Shown here: positions 1 through 9,416 of the stretch, piece by piece
How positions within the stretch are numbered: position 1 is the stretch's first letter
How the letters are laid out: each line of letters opens with the position of its first letter
Assembly: GCF_000788395.1 (NCBI RefSeq)
Contig: NZ_CP009889.1
Location: forward strand, 1-64,000
Direction: 5' to 3'
DNA from: Pseudoalteromonas piratica
GTDB lineage: Bacteria > Pseudomonadota > Gammaproteobacteria > Enterobacterales > Alteromonadaceae
Length of the DNA stretch: 64,000 nucleotides
Notes under the pieces: generated by a model
What the model was told of the DNA's origin: nothing
Databases searched by the model: none
What the model saw: only the letters and a program-made list of their open reading frames with translations
Translations under genes and position numbers: made by a program

Positions 1-78
1 TACTAACAAAACAGGGCTTTGTTGAAACACCATCAAATAATAGCGACATGCTGCACTTTGAGTTAACTCTGTAACACT

Positions 79-567
79 ATGCAAAAATTACTAATTAGCA
101 GCTGCTTGATGGGTAAGCCTGTGCGTTACAACGCAACTTCGGTATCGTTTGATTTATCAAAACTAAAAAGCCATTTCACGCTTGTGCCATTTTGCCCCGA
201 GGTAAGCGCAGGTTTACCCACGCCAAGACCTCCCGCCGAAATCACACATTCAAACATAACACATGCGATTATTGTGAAACAAAATGATGGCCTTGATGTA
301 ACAAACGCATTTGAACAAGGCGCAAAACTCGCTTTAGCACATTGCCAAACACATCATATTAAATTCGCATTATTAACCGAATTTAGCCCCAGCTGCGGCA
401 GCACTCAAATCTATGACGGCACATTTAAAGGCATTAAACAGCGCGGCCAAGGGATCACAGCAAAGTTATTAAGCAAACATGGCGTTAAAGTATTTAATCA
501 ATTCCAAGTTAATGATTTAATTGAGCTAGCTAAAAAGGACAAGGACCATTTCAGTGCTCACTATTGA
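79..567 (+). CDS. DUF523 family protein
   Basis: A 162-residue cytosolic protein of the DUF523 family, whose function is not established. The family landmarks are visible in order: an N-terminal ISSCLMG..VRYNA segment (residues 6-19), FCPEVSAGLPTPRPPAEI (about 38-55), and the SPSCGS..IYDGTFKG..GQG block (about 104-125). The cysteines in the ISSC, CPEV and SCGS blocks look like a conserved metal- or thiol-type set. Length matches the family. The ATG at 79 is the only sensible start, and the gene overlaps the next one by 14 bases, suggesting translational coupling. Family assignment is confident; no role is inferred. Confidence 0.85.
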   Translation: MQKLLISSCLMGKPVRYNATSVSFDLSKLKSHFTLVPFCPEVSAGLPTPRPPAEITHSNITHAIIVKQNDGLDVTNAFEQGAKLALAHCQTHHIKFALLTEFSPSCGSTQIYDGTFKGIKQRGQGITAKLLSKHGVKVFNQFQVNDLIELAKKDKDHFSAHY

Positions 568-1074
568 TTACAGCGTTGCCAAACCAGAAAACGCAATGGA
601 TATTGCAGCCCTTCATACCAAAAGCTGGCAAAGTACTTACCATACAATGCTAAAAGCGGAGTATTTAAGTGAAATAGCACCGAGCGAAAGGCTTGCAGTG
701 TGGCAATCGCGTTTTAGTCACGATAACGACAAACAACATGTGATTATTGCAAACCATCACAGCAAACTTGTCGGCTTTATTTGTGTTTACGCAGATCATA
801 GCGAGGAGCATGGCAGTCTTCTTGATAACCTACATGTCGATAGCAACTACCATGGCAACGGCATAGCCAAACAATTAATTACCTTGGCAATGACATGGCT
901 AAAAGAAACGCTAAGTACCCAAGTGTTCACCTTGAAGTGTTATCTGGCAATCAGCACGCCATTAAGGTTTATGAAAAGCTCGGCGCGAAACGCATAAAAG
1001 AAGGTGTATGGCACGCACCTTGTGGCTCGCTGGTTGATGAGTATGTTTATTTATGGCCAAAAATTCCGTTATAA
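554..1074 (+). pseudogene. GNAT family N-acetyltransferase, frameshifted near its C-terminus
   Basis: Acetyl-CoA-dependent N-acetyltransferase of the GNAT fold, substrate unknown. The frame opens with a GTG overlapping the upstream gene; SVAKPENAMDIAALHTKSW is a typical GNAT start, and LDNLHVDSNYHGNGIAKQL is the acetyl-CoA loop (V..HGNGIA). Around base 933 the frame is lost: the expected end (HLEVLSGNQHAIKVYEKLGAK and on to LWPKIPL) is present one frame earlier and stops at 1074. Total length is one base short of a multiple of three, so one missing base explains everything. The open frame as written stops at 997. I think the native gene is intact and the sequence is in error. Confidence 0.8.
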
Positions 1075-1238
1075 GTAACCAAACACTTACACTATAGAAC
1101 TTGTTCAGTAGCCTGTCGTAAAACTGTCAGGGGGTTGTCAGATAGATGTCGTAATAACGTCTAGTATTTGTCGCTGTAATCTGTACACTCATTTTCTATG
1201 CTCAGCCTTATCAATAGCACCTGATAAGGAACAACCCA

Positions 1239-1724
1239 ATGAGTCTATTTGTGAAACTTGATAATAAGAAAATACAACAACTACGCTTGCAACATTGCTG
1301 GAGCCAAGAAGAGCTTGCAGTGACAGCAGGTTTAAGTATTCGCACCATTCAGCGTGTTGAAAAAAATGGCAATGCCTCGCTTGAAACAAGCAAAGCGCTT
1401 GCAGCTGTGTTTGAACTCACACCGGCACAATTGCAGCAACAATCCACCATTGAACATGTTGCCTTTCACTTTTTAGTTAAATATGGCTGGATAGCCGCAT
1501 TTGCTATTTCGAGCATTCTATTTGGTTTATGGATTGTCGATATTCTGATCCCAACGCTAAAAGGCGCTAATTTTGACGCACAATACGAATTACATGGTAA
1601 TTTCCGCTATTTGGATTTTGGTGGCATTAGCTTTGTGATAGGGTTTGTCTGGTTGAGCATTAATGTGTTTGTGGATTTTCAAACACGTAAAAAACAACTT
1701 TCCAGCTCAACCTCTTCTATTTAA
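1239..1724 (+). CDS. Membrane-anchored XRE-family transcriptional regulator
   Basis: A 161-residue protein with an N-terminal XRE/Cro helix-turn-helix (about residues 10-62; WSQEELAVTAGLSIRTIQRVE is the HTH) and a C-terminal half with two predicted membrane helices (about 85-105 and 126-146). It would be a DNA-binding protein tethered to the inner membrane; its ligand and targets are unknown. A good ribosome site (AAGGA) lies 8 bases before the ATG. The stop codon sits in the ribosome-binding region of the following GFA gene, so the two are probably co-transcribed. The architecture is common in marine gammaproteobacteria; the exact family name is not certain. Confidence 0.75.
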   Translation: MSLFVKLDNKKIQQLRLQHCWSQEELAVTAGLSIRTIQRVEKNGNASLETSKALAAVFELTPAQLQQQSTIEHVAFHFLVKYGWIAAFAISSILFGLWIVDILIPTLKGANFDAQYELHGNFRYLDFGGISFVIGFVWLSINVFVDFQTRKKQLSSSTSSI

Positions 1725-1732
1725 GGATAAAT

Positions 1733-2142
1733 ATGTATTCAGCAAGCTGCCTTGTGGCGAAGTTCATATGACCATAAACGGTGCAATTAGCGATATTATT
1801 CATTGCCACTGCTCGCTTTGCCGCAAATCAAGCGGCACCGCCTTTGCCACAAATGGTTTTATCACAACAAAGTCGCTTAGCATCACTAAGGGGCAAAGCT
1901 TTATAAATGCCTTTGAAGTAAAACCAGGCAGAAAACGTCATTTTTGCAAACAATGTGCGTCTCCACTTTATAGCTCAAACGCGGATGACCCAACTCGTTT
2001 ACGCCTTCGTCTTGGCGTGCTAAATAGCGATATCACTGAACGACCAATGTCACATAATTTTGTCGATTCAAAGGCTAATTGGGATAGCTTAAATGAAGAT
2101 CTCCCGCATTACTCTGAATTTGAACCGAGTCGTGCAAAGTAA
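1733..2142 (+). pseudogene. GFA/CENP-V family zinc protein, one-base frameshift near its start
   Basis: GFA-fold protein (named after glutathione-dependent formaldehyde-activating enzyme; for most members the substrate is unknown). Zinc-ligand motifs HCHCSLCRKSSG and HFCKQCASPLYS are clear. The natural start is the ATG at 1733 behind AAGGA, giving MYSASCL, but the usual CLCGEV continues only in another frame: a single missing T at about 1751 restores MYSASCLCGEVHM. The gene is one base short of a whole number of codons, which fits. With the base restored it would be 136 residues, the usual size. One of three GFA proteins in the window. Confidence 0.8.
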
Positions 2143-2156
2143 CTGGGAGCCACTAA

Positions 2157-2885
2157 ATGAGCAAAGTTGTTTTAATTACAGGCGCGTCGCGTGGTATTGC
2201 GCCGCCACCGCCAAGTTACTCGCACAACGTGGTTATAATGTTGCTATCAACTATGTTAAAAACGCCGATGCCGCAACAGATGTTGCCAATGAGATAAAAC
2301 AAAACGGCGGAATGTGTGACACATTTTGTGCAGATGTAACTAATGAGTGTGACGTAATTCAATTGTTTAACGATGTTGAATCTCGCCTTGGGCCAGTTAC
2401 TCACTTAGTAAATAACGCAGGTATTCTTTTTAAACAAAGTACACTTTCAGACATTTCCCTCGAGCGCTTTTTAAATACCGTTAACGGAAACCTTACCAGC
2501 ACGTTTTTATGTGCCAAAGAATTCATAAAACGTTGCCCAAGTGATGGCGCAATGGTCAATGTCTCGTCGGGCGCAGCGCTGTCGGGTGCACCCTTTGAAT
2601 ATGTCGATTACGCAGCAGCAAAAGGCGCGTCGATTCACTCACACGAGGCCTTGCGTTAGAAGTCGCCGAGCGCGGTATTCGGGTAAACGCTGTGCGTCCT
2701 GGGCTAATTTATACTGATATTCATCGTGACGGTGGTGAGCCAGAGCGTGTTGACCGACTTAAAGAAAAAATTCCACTTAAGCGTGCGGGCAACCTATTGA
2801 AGTGGCAAATAGCATCGCTTATTTATTATCAGACGACGCCTCGTTTATTACGGGTAAAATCCTTGATGTAACTGGCGGGATTTAA
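2157..2885 (+). pseudogene. Short-chain dehydrogenase/reductase (3-oxoacyl-ACP reductase-like), three frameshifts
   Basis: NAD(P)-dependent oxidoreductase of the classical SDR family, cytosolic, substrate unknown. Visible landmarks: nucleotide-binding LITGASRGI(G)AATAKLLA, NNAG, catalytic VNVSSGAA (Ser) and YAAAKGA (YxxxK), and the C-terminal DDASFITGKILDVTGG. The frame is broken at about 2195 (one G lost in GIGAAT), about 2630 (after AAAKGA) and about 2800 (one C lost in RAGQPIEVANS). Restoring one base at each gives 243 residues, a normal SDR length. Start ATG follows GGGAG. All catalytic residues are present, so this is probably a sound gene damaged by sequence errors. Confidence 0.8.
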
Positions 2886-2943
2886 ACTTAAGCTCGATAA
2901 ATTAACGCTTAACAAATAAATTTAAGGACAAATAAAAACTAAA

Positions 2944-3323
2944 ATGGCATTTCTTTTATACATTGCAGCAATGGCTTTACTGGTGTTGGCCATCGCGCAT
3001 TCTTATTTAGGTGAGCGCTATATTTTAATCAGGTGTTTAAGCGCGATAATTTACCAAAATTGTTTGGCAATGATGACTTTACCAAACGCACATTGCGTTT
3101 TGCATGGCATTTAACGTCAATTGCTTGGCTTGGCCTTGCTGGTATTTTAGTGGTGTTAGCCCAGCCAACAATTGAGCCAAAACCGATTTTACTCATTATT
3201 TCAGCCACATTTTTTATTCACTTTATAGCGGCTTTATTTGGTTCTAAGGGTAAACACCTTTCGTGGATTTTATTTGCTTTGATCACGCTTTGCACAGCGC
3301 TTACTGCCATTCAATATTTTTGA
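2944..3323 (+). pseudogene. Small integral membrane protein, one-base frameshift
   Basis: About 126 residues with four likely membrane helices: MAFLLYIAAMALLVLAIAHS at the start, then segments around WHLTSIAWLGLAGILVVLA, ILLIISATFFIHFIAALF and SWILFALITLCTALTAIQ. The first 30 residues and the rest are in different frames; one missing base at about 3031 joins them, and the total length is again one short of a multiple of three. I do not recognise a named family with certainty; it resembles small DUF membrane proteins. It follows the SDR by 58 bases on the same strand and may share its transcript. Confidence 0.6.
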
Positions 3324-3649
3324 GCTCACTTTTCTAACTCACTGTTTTAAAACCCTCGCACACTTTAAGAGAAAATAATAAGCAATTTATTGCATGGCCC
3401 ATGGCCTATGAAATAGATGAGTAATAGCAGCCATACTTTTTCGAATCCCATTGCCAAAATTTAATTCGACATCGAATTAAAAAACCATAATAGCCCTAAG
3501 AATATATTTAAAAAAACTTAAAAAATATATTTACTAATAAAAAACAGTAGCTTAAACAACCAAAACAGTATGATTAAGATTTGCACACTTGAACTTAGAA
3601 CTCAAATCATTAGAATTGTAATTGATTTTAACTGAATGAGGTAAATATT
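3324..3649 (+). other. Intergenic stretch, AT-rich, no gene seen
   Basis: About 325 bases without a convincing coding frame. It contains a short inverted repeat around TTCGAnATCGAA (3466-3476) and a long A/T-rich run just before the small gene at 3650, where the promoter for the putP-proB group is likely to lie. Nothing else is evident. Confidence 0.4.
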
Positions 3650-3805
3650 ATGCGTACTAAAAGGGATCTATTTGGTTACCTATCTTTTAAAGTAATTGCT
3701 GCGCTAAGTTACTTATTAGCATTGGGTTCTATAGCTAAAAAGCGTGTTTTACGGACTCTAAAAAACACTATTCACACCAACACAGCAAATCACATAATTA
3801 ATTAG
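3650..3805 (+). CDS. Small basic protein, unknown
   Basis: A 51-residue frame with a good ribosome site (GAGGTAA, 7 bases before the ATG), ending 12 bases before the start of the putP-like gene. The protein has a hydrophobic centre (FKVIAALSYLLALGSIA) followed by a basic tail (KKRVLRTLKN), so it could be a small membrane-associated peptide. I do not recognise it. Since surrounding genes contain missing bases, it could also be a fragment of something longer. Confidence 0.35.
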   Translation: MRTKRDLFGYLSFKVIAALSYLLALGSIAKKRVLRTLKNTIHTNTANHIIN

Positions 3806-3817
3806 TACTAAAACAAA

Positions 3818-5180
3818 ATGTTCGATTACGCTACTTTTTCTATTTTATTATATTTCGCCTGTTAATTTTTATTGGCGTATACGCCATGAAAAAATCCACC
3901 TCAGATAATGGCGAGTACCTACTCGGTGGGCGTAATGTTAGCGCCAAAGTTTTTCGGTGCCTCTGATATGAGTGGTTGGATGCTTGCCTATGTCAGTGGA
4001 TTAGGCAGTATTTGGCTTGCAGTAGGGCTTGTGATTGGTGCATATGTTAATTACCATATTGTGGCGCCAAAATTACGTGTATTTACTGAACTTGCAGATA
4101 ATGCATTAACTATTCCGAGTTCTTTTCAAAGCGTTTTGCCCTTGAAAAAGGCAACGTAAGGCTGATCTCATCCATCGTGATTATTGTGTTTTTCACAGTT
4201 TATACCGCATCAGGCCTTGTGCTGGCGGTAAATTGTTTGAATCAGCCTTTAATATCGATTACACCATCGGCATTCGCAACAGTAAGCATTGTGGTGCTTT
4301 ACACTGTATTGGGTGGTTTTTTAGCCGTTAGCCTAGTGACTTTATCCAAGGCGTAATTATGCTCGCATTAATTGCTGTGCCAATGGTGACCTTTAGCCAT
4401 TTCGATGCCGATGCAGCGAGCAATTTTAGTCAATCGTTGTCGTTTGATTTTGGCAAGACTGCTTATCGCCGCCATCAGCCTTATGACTTGGGGCTTGGCT
4501 ACTTTGGTCAGCCGCATATTATTGTGCGTTTTATGGTACCTTGCCAAAGCACGTAAAATTGGCGTTTCGTGGATGACCCTTTCAATTATCGGCGCGTTAG
4601 TAACTGGCCTTGTTGGTGCGAGTTTTATTGCTAACAGCAAACAGTCGGTATCGGACCCTGAAACTATTTTTATCTTCTTATCGCAATTTTTATTCCACCC
4701 GTTTGTTGCTGGTTGTTATAGCGGCCATTCTTGCCGCTATTATGAGCACCATTTCGTCACAATTATTAGTGTCGTCGAGCTCGCTGGTTGAAGATATTTA
4801 TAAAAGCTATTCCAAACGACAACCAAGCAGCCAAGAACTATTAACCATCAGCCGTGTATTTTGTTGTAGTGTGCGCTCGATAGTAACAGCAGCGTGCTTA
4901 ACTTAGTGTCGAACGCTTGGGCTGGCTTTGGTGCCGCATTTGGCCCACTGGTGATCTTTAGCCTGTGTCACTCACTTGCTGGCTGGCGTGGTCGCTTACG
5001 GTGTTGCTTTGGGCGTATGTGCCGCTACTTGAAAACGGCGAAACCTTAAGTGTTTATTTTTACGAATTACTGCCAGGTTTTGTAGCAAGTTCAATCGCCA
5101 TTGTTTTAAACACCCAACAACCTGATCAACAAGCGATGAAATGGTTTAACGCAACACATAACAAGCTTCAAGAGGCTTAA
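3818..5180 (+). pseudogene. putP: Sodium/proline symporter PutP-like, multiple frameshifts and internal gaps
   Basis: Inner-membrane Na+:solute symporter (SSS family) that imports proline with sodium. Recognisable pieces in order: GEYLLGGRN, GASDMSGWML, SGLGSIWLAVGLVIGAYVNY, LRVFTELADNALTIP, LMTWGLGYFGQPHI(I)[57 protein letters not shown]. At least five changes of frame are needed to read it through (near 3863, 3945, 4150, 4330, 4540 and later). It is also about 40 residues shorter than usual PutP: pieces expected between GGRN and GASDMSGW, and after GWML, are missing. So there are small deletions as well as single lost bases. The proB gene follows after 3 bases. Confidence 0.75.
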
Positions 5181-5183
5181 TTT

Positions 5184-6293
5184 ATGCAAAACACACTTAA
5201 AATATCGGCTGGCAACGGATTGTTATCAAAGTAGGCAGTGCGCTCATTGCCCCCCATCGCGATGGATGCAGCAGCCAATATTTATTAAGTATCGCTAACT
5301 TTATTGTGCGCTGTCGCGCTGCTGGTATTCAGGTAGTACTTGTATCTTCAGGCTCAGTGGCCGCAGGCGCGCATTTGTTTTAATAACGTCGACAGCTCAT
5401 CGATGACTGTTAAAAAAGCCATGGCGGCGGCAGGTCAGTCTGAAATGATGGCAACGTGGGATAGGTTATTGATTTTAATACCGCCCAAGTCCTGTTAACC
5501 CATGCAGACTTGTGTGTTCGCGATCGCTTTGAAAGTGTGCGCGATACATTAACTGCACTGTTAAATAACGATATTTTACCTATCGTAAACGAAAACGATA
5601 CCGTCACAACCGACAAACTAAAAGTGGGCGATAACGATAATTTATCGGCCATGGTTGCCAGTGCCGCCTATGCTGATGCACTGATTATCTGTTCGGATAT
5701 TAATGGGCTTTATACTGCGAATCCGCATGTAGATAAAAGCGCGACACTTATTCGCGATGTCGCGCGAATTGATGCAAATATTTATTCAATGGCAGGCGGC
5801 GCCACCAGCGATGTGGGTACGGGCGGCATGAAAACCAAGGTGCAAGCTGCAGAAAAAGCAGTATCCCATGGCATTAATACCTACATTGTAAATGGATTTA
5901 GCGAATCGACGTTCAATGAGTTATTACAAGGCAATAATCCTGGTACCTTGTTCCATGCCATTGATAACCCAATGCAAGACCAAACTCATTGGATGAAACA
6001 CACCACCAAAGCACAAGGTGAGTTAGTGGTTGATGATGACTTCGCGATGCAAAAACAAAGCGACAATTTGCTTGCGCCGCAAGACTTAGTGAATGTGATT
6101 GGTGATTTTTCAGCAGGCGAAGTAGTGCTATTAAGAAAAGAAAACGGCGATAAACTTGCCAAAGTTAAAAGTAACTACAGCAGTTGCCTACTTAACTTTG
6201 TTGCCGAGCAAGATAACGATGATTTATCAGAAAAGCTCCATGATGCGTCAGCGCCAATCTTATCCAATCAGTTTGTGCCGTTAGGCCAGTTAA
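5184..6293 (+). pseudogene. proB: Glutamate 5-kinase, frameshifted in its N-terminal third
   Basis: ATP-dependent glutamate 5-kinase, first step of proline synthesis. The amino-acid kinase domain shows VIKVGSALIAP, VVLVSSGSVAAG, KKAMAAAGQSEMMATWDRL, QVLLTHADL, NDILPIVNENDTV, LKVGDNDNLSAMVA, DINGLYTANP and VGTGGMKTKVQAA. A C-terminal PUA domain follows (QGELVVDDDFA to VPLGQ). The first 110 residues lie in several frames; from 5510 the frame is open. As written it runs to 6400, through an obvious terminator, so the real stop is probably near 6293 after one more lost base. No proA is adjacent. Pairing with putP suggests a proline-centred transcription unit. Confidence 0.75.
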
Positions 6294-6337
6294 CGCGTGT
6301 AATTGTTATACCCTATCCAATGCAATTACTCCCCTAC

Positions 6338-6367
6338 AAAAGGGTTAGCAATCAGTTAACCCTTTTT
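6338..6367 (+). terminator. Rho-independent terminator after proB
   Basis: Inverted repeat AAAAGGGTTA / TAACCCTTTT with a 9-base loop and a T run on the + strand. Its A-rich left arm also makes it usable for the convergent gene at 6379. It marks the end of the putP-proB unit. Confidence 0.75.
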
Positions 6368-6378
6368 ACATTAAGCGT

Positions 6379-7080
6379 TTATTGTTTATCACCTTGGTGA
6401 AAAGGCGTTTTTGCAATAAATTGCGCTACTTGCGCATAGAAAGTGTCGTTGTAAGATGCGTTACTTATGGCAAAGTGCACATTACGCGGACTTGCTCTGG
6501 TAATAAGTCCATCACAATGTGCTGTTTTACCTCTGGCGCTAAACTGACCGAATCAAACGCTGCCTTGTTGGACAAAAGCAACCTCAAACGCTCTTTTTCG
6601 AGCAAATAAACGCCCGCTCAACATCGTTGTAATAATACACCCGCTTTCCTTTTAACCACTGCTTTTCATAAGTGCTAAGCACTTCGCCTCGCAGCACACC
6701 GACAGTTAAAGATGGCTTATCATCATCTGAAAGTGGATTTTCAATTGCCCCGCGTTTATAAAATAACACGCGTTTTTGGCTAGTACCGTAAGCAATAAAA
6801 CGCGCATGTTGTTGCCGCTTTGGGTTTGCTATAAGCCCCGGCAATATATCAATTTCACCTTTTTCTAATAACAAAAGGCAACGGCTAAACGGCGCTTTAT
6901 TTATTATCACGAGTTCGCGCTCGAGGTAGTGGCTGAGTTTTCTAAGTAGTGGTAGTGACTGTTCGGTGCAGAGCTCAACTCTGAATGGGTAATATCAAGG
7001 CAAGTGGTAAGCGTTGCTGGCGCCGCATTTGCCAAAAATGAGACGGTTGCAAGTAGAACAAAAAGACAAGAAGACATCAT
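6379..7080 (-). pseudogene. Periplasmic solute-binding protein (SBP_bac_3-like), multiple frameshifts
   Basis: Amino-acid-type extracellular solute-binding protein, about 233 residues when joined. It has a signal peptide (MMSSCLFVLLATVSFLANAA), then in another frame VIINKAPFSRCLLLLEKGEIDILPGLI and RFIAYGTSQKRVLFYKRG, and near the end FDSVSLAPEVKQHIVMDLLPEQV and QFIAKTPFHQG. At least three frame changes are needed (near 6910, 6600 and 6490). No ABC permease or ATPase is adjacent. Proteins of this type are common as orphan secreted binders in Alteromonadales. Start is uncertain (ATG at 7080 or 7077, or TTG at 7089). Confidence 0.65.
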
Positions 7081-7349
7081 GGTGAGCAATTAGATTAAAC
7101 GCGCTGTCCCCTAGTGTATTTAAAAGTGTAAGTGCAAGATCACGAAAAAAATTCATATAAATAATCAGCATAAAATTACGCATAAATACGCAGCACAAAT
7201 CCAATTTTCAAATAGTTACAATTAACTTTCGAAAAATTATTCCTACTTTATAAAAACTCGGTGTTAATTATTTGTAAATGCATTATTTACTTTTTTGCTC
7301 ACTATGCTAAAAATGTATGCGAACACTTCACACTAACTAGGAGAATAAA

Positions 7350-7433
7350 ATGACATTACGTACTTTTGTTACGCCTAGTGAGCTACATGAATGTTCGTCT
7401 GACTATCACTTAAGTGAGTGGTTTGACGAATAA
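7350..7433 (+). CDS. Short ORF (27 residues) in the leader of the cyanophycinase-like gene
   Basis: A 27-residue frame with a strong ribosome site (AGGAG, 6 bases before the ATG), placed 83 bases upstream of the peptidase gene and on the same strand. The peptide is acidic (SELHECSSDYHLSEWFDE near its end), has no signal peptide and matches nothing I know. It could be a translated leader affecting expression of the gene below. No run of a single amino acid typical of attenuation is present: there is only one Arg. The stretch from 7081 to 7349 upstream is non-coding and AT-rich and probably holds the promoter. Confidence 0.4.
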   Translation: MTLRTFVTPSELHECSSDYHLSEWFDE

Positions 7434-7516
7434 CCAACCCTAACAATTTCAACAACACACTTACGTTTTGCGTTTTTTAGCGCAGACGCTTTATTGATTT
7501 TTGTTAGGAAATTCCT

Positions 7517-8902
7517 ATGAATAATAAGAACTACTTCATTGTAGCATCACTACTATTGGGCTTTTCGCTCTCTCACACAGCTTACGCATGTACCTCTACC
7601 GAATCTGAACCAAACGACCTTGAAAGTCAGGCCAATGTAATCGATTGTGCTAATACAACCCTTGCAGGTAGCTCAAAACGCGGCGACATTGATTGGTTTA
7701 GTTTTAGCACCAGTGAAAATGGCGAAATCAGCATTCGCTTAGATCATGATAGTCGCGACGATTTTGATTGGGCATTGTTTGGCGAAACAGGCAACGCAAT
7801 TTTAACGGGTGAGACAAGTAATGTACCTGAACTTGGCAGCATTACCGCAGCAGCGGGTAATTACTATGTAAAAGTAACACGTTACTCAGGACGCGGTTGG
7901 TACGACTTAACCGTTAATTACCCAACCGAGCCAACACCACCTGCTGAAGATTGCGGTTACGGCTTTACTCCCGCGATACCAAGTGACTTAACTTATTGGC
8001 AAACAGGCAACGCTAATGATGCGTGTGGCGCACTTACCAGCGGTCAAGGCGCAACCTTGCTGATGGGTGGCGGCACCGATGTTGATAGCGCATTTACAGG
8101 CCGTGTTTTACCACATATTGGCAACAATCAAGATGTGGTCATTTTAAGAACATCAGGCTCAGATGGCTACAATGACTATTTAAGCGGGTTACTGAATGCC
8201 GATTCGGTTAACACCCTATTAGTTGATTCGCGAACACTTGCGAACAGTGACTATGTTGCATGGACAATTAAAAGTGCCGAATTTGTCTTTATTGCCGGTG
8301 GCGATCAGGCTGATTACCTCAACCAATGGCACAATACGCAGCTGCAAGATGCACTTCAGCACGTTTATGATAAAGGCGGTGTTATTGGTGGCACATCAGC
8401 AGGTATGGCACTACTAGGTGGTTCGGTTTACGACCCTGATGGCATTCTTGGCGCTATCTCAGACGAAGTAGTGACTGACTTTTGCCATGACACCATCAAT
8501 ATTAGCCAAGGCATGTTTAGCAATAACTTGCTTGCCAATACCCTCACCGACACCCACTTTGCAGAGCGCGACCGTCTTGCCCGTTCAGTGGTGTTTTTAG
8601 GGCATTTAGCTGCTGGCAGCAATGTGATTGCGGCAGATGAAAACACCTCTTTATATGTTAAAAGTAATGGCGAAAGCTTAGTTGACGGCAGCGGTGCTGT
8701 GTATATTTTTAAAGAAACGGCAACCACCGAACGCCAACAACTAAGCTGTAACGCACCGGTTATTTACAACAACATTGAACGATTAAAGCTGATTGCCAAT
8801 CAGCAAATTAATCTCAACACAGGAAGCCATAATGGCGAAACCCTGAGTGTATCGATAGATGGCACCAGCAATCGTTATTATTCACCACTTAACCCTTATT
8901 AA
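7517..8902 (+). CDS. Secreted cyanophycinase-like S51 serine peptidase with PPC domain
   Basis: A 461-residue exported peptidase. Residues 1-25 are a signal peptide (cut after AYA). Residues about 30-135 form a PPC (pre-peptidase C-terminal) beta domain, starting ESEPND and containing GDIDWFSF. The rest is a peptidase S51 domain: AGGDQ (260-264), the nucleophile elbow GGTSAGM with Ser294, and DTHFAERDRL with His347, matching cyanophycinase. Such enzymes cleave beta-Asp-Arg units from the backbone of cyanophycin. A PPC domain normally serves secretion or substrate binding. The ArgR-like gene follows by 15 bases, suggesting a link to arginine. A second S51 enzyme lies at 38642. The polymer specificity is inferred, not shown. 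Confidence 0.8.
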   Translation: MNNKNYFIVASLLLGFSLSHTAYACTSTESEPNDLESQANVIDCANTTLAGSSKRGDIDWFSFSTSENGEISIRLDHDSRDDFDWALFGETGNAILTGETSNVPELGSITAAAGNYYVKVTRYSGRGWYDLTVNYPTEPTPPAEDCGYGFTPAIPSDLTYWQTGNANDACGALTSGQGATLLMGGGTDVDSAFTGRVLPHIGNNQDVVILRTSGSDGYNDYLSGLLNADSVNTLLVDSRTLANSDYVAWTIKSAEFVFIAGGDQADYLNQWHNTQLQDALQHVYDKGGVIGGTSAGMALLGGSVYDPDGILGAISDEVVTDFCHDTINISQGMFSNNLLANTLTDTHFAERDRLARSVVFLGHLAAGSNVIAADENTSLYVKSNGESLVDGSGAVYIFKETATTERQQLSCNAPVIYNNIERLKLIANQQINLNTGSHNGETLSVSIDGTSNRYYSPLNPY

Positions 8903-8917
8903 GCAGGTGTATTGATT

Positions 8918-9385
8918 ATGGAAGCTGAAAAATCCCTTAATCAAATCATTAAACACCTAATTTTACAAAAAGAGATCCGTTCGCAGTTTGAGCTCTCTTA
9001 CGAATTAGGCTTAATGGGCTTTGCTGATATTTCACAGTCGCGTATTTCACGCATGCTTACGCGCTTGGGTGCGGTGCGTATGCGTAACAGCAACCACCAG
9101 CTGGTGTATCGCCTACCTTCAGATGTCGGCATGCCGGGGCTAAAACAGTCGATTGAAAGTGTGGTATTAGCGTGTGATAAAAACGAAGCACTGGTCGTGA
9201 TAAAAACCCAAGCTGGCGGCGCTAAAATTGTAGCCCGCGTGCTTGATCACTTGCACGATAGTTTGGGCATTAGCGGCACAGTCGCAAGCGATGATACCTT
9301 GTTTATTATGCCAAAACCTGCGCAGTGCACCACGCTACTGTGCAATCAAATTTGCGACATTTTAGACTTTTATCAAGCAGCATAA
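8918..9385 (+). CDS. argR: ArgR-type arginine-responsive regulator
   Basis: A 155-residue arginine repressor/activator homologue of normal length. The N-terminal winged helix includes SQSRISRMLTRLGAVRMRN, very close to the DNA-recognition helix of E. coli ArgR. The C-terminal hexamerisation and arginine-binding domain has LVVIKTQAGGAKIVARVLD and ASDDTLFIMP, retaining the two adjacent aspartates that bind arginine. ATG at 8918 is preferred over the TTG at 8912 because of AGGT 9 bases upstream. Its place directly after a cyanophycinase-like gene, not beside mdh as in enterobacteria, suggests a dedicated copy that senses arginine released from polymer. Whether another argR exists elsewhere cannot be seen. 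Confidence 0.85.
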   Translation: MEAEKSLNQIIKHLILQKEIRSQFELSYELGLMGFADISQSRISRMLTRLGAVRMRNSNHQLVYRLPSDVGMPGLKQSIESVVLACDKNEALVVIKTQAGGAKIVARVLDHLHDSLGISGTVASDDTLFIMPKPAQCTTLLCNQICDILDFYQAA

Positions 9386-9387
9386 GA

Positions 9388-9416
9388 AAAGGCGTATCAC
9401 ACAGTGATACGCCTTT
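9388..9416 (+). terminator. Rho-independent terminator after argR-like gene
   Basis: Nearly perfect 13-base stem AAAGGCGTATCAC / GTGATACGCCTTT with a 3-base loop, just after the stop codon. Confidence 0.85.

Noticed and set aside
930..7080. Genuine pseudogene cluster
   Set aside because: Catalytic motifs are all kept and most defects are single lost bases confined to one stretch, so error is more likely; the missing pieces in putP keep a small doubt.
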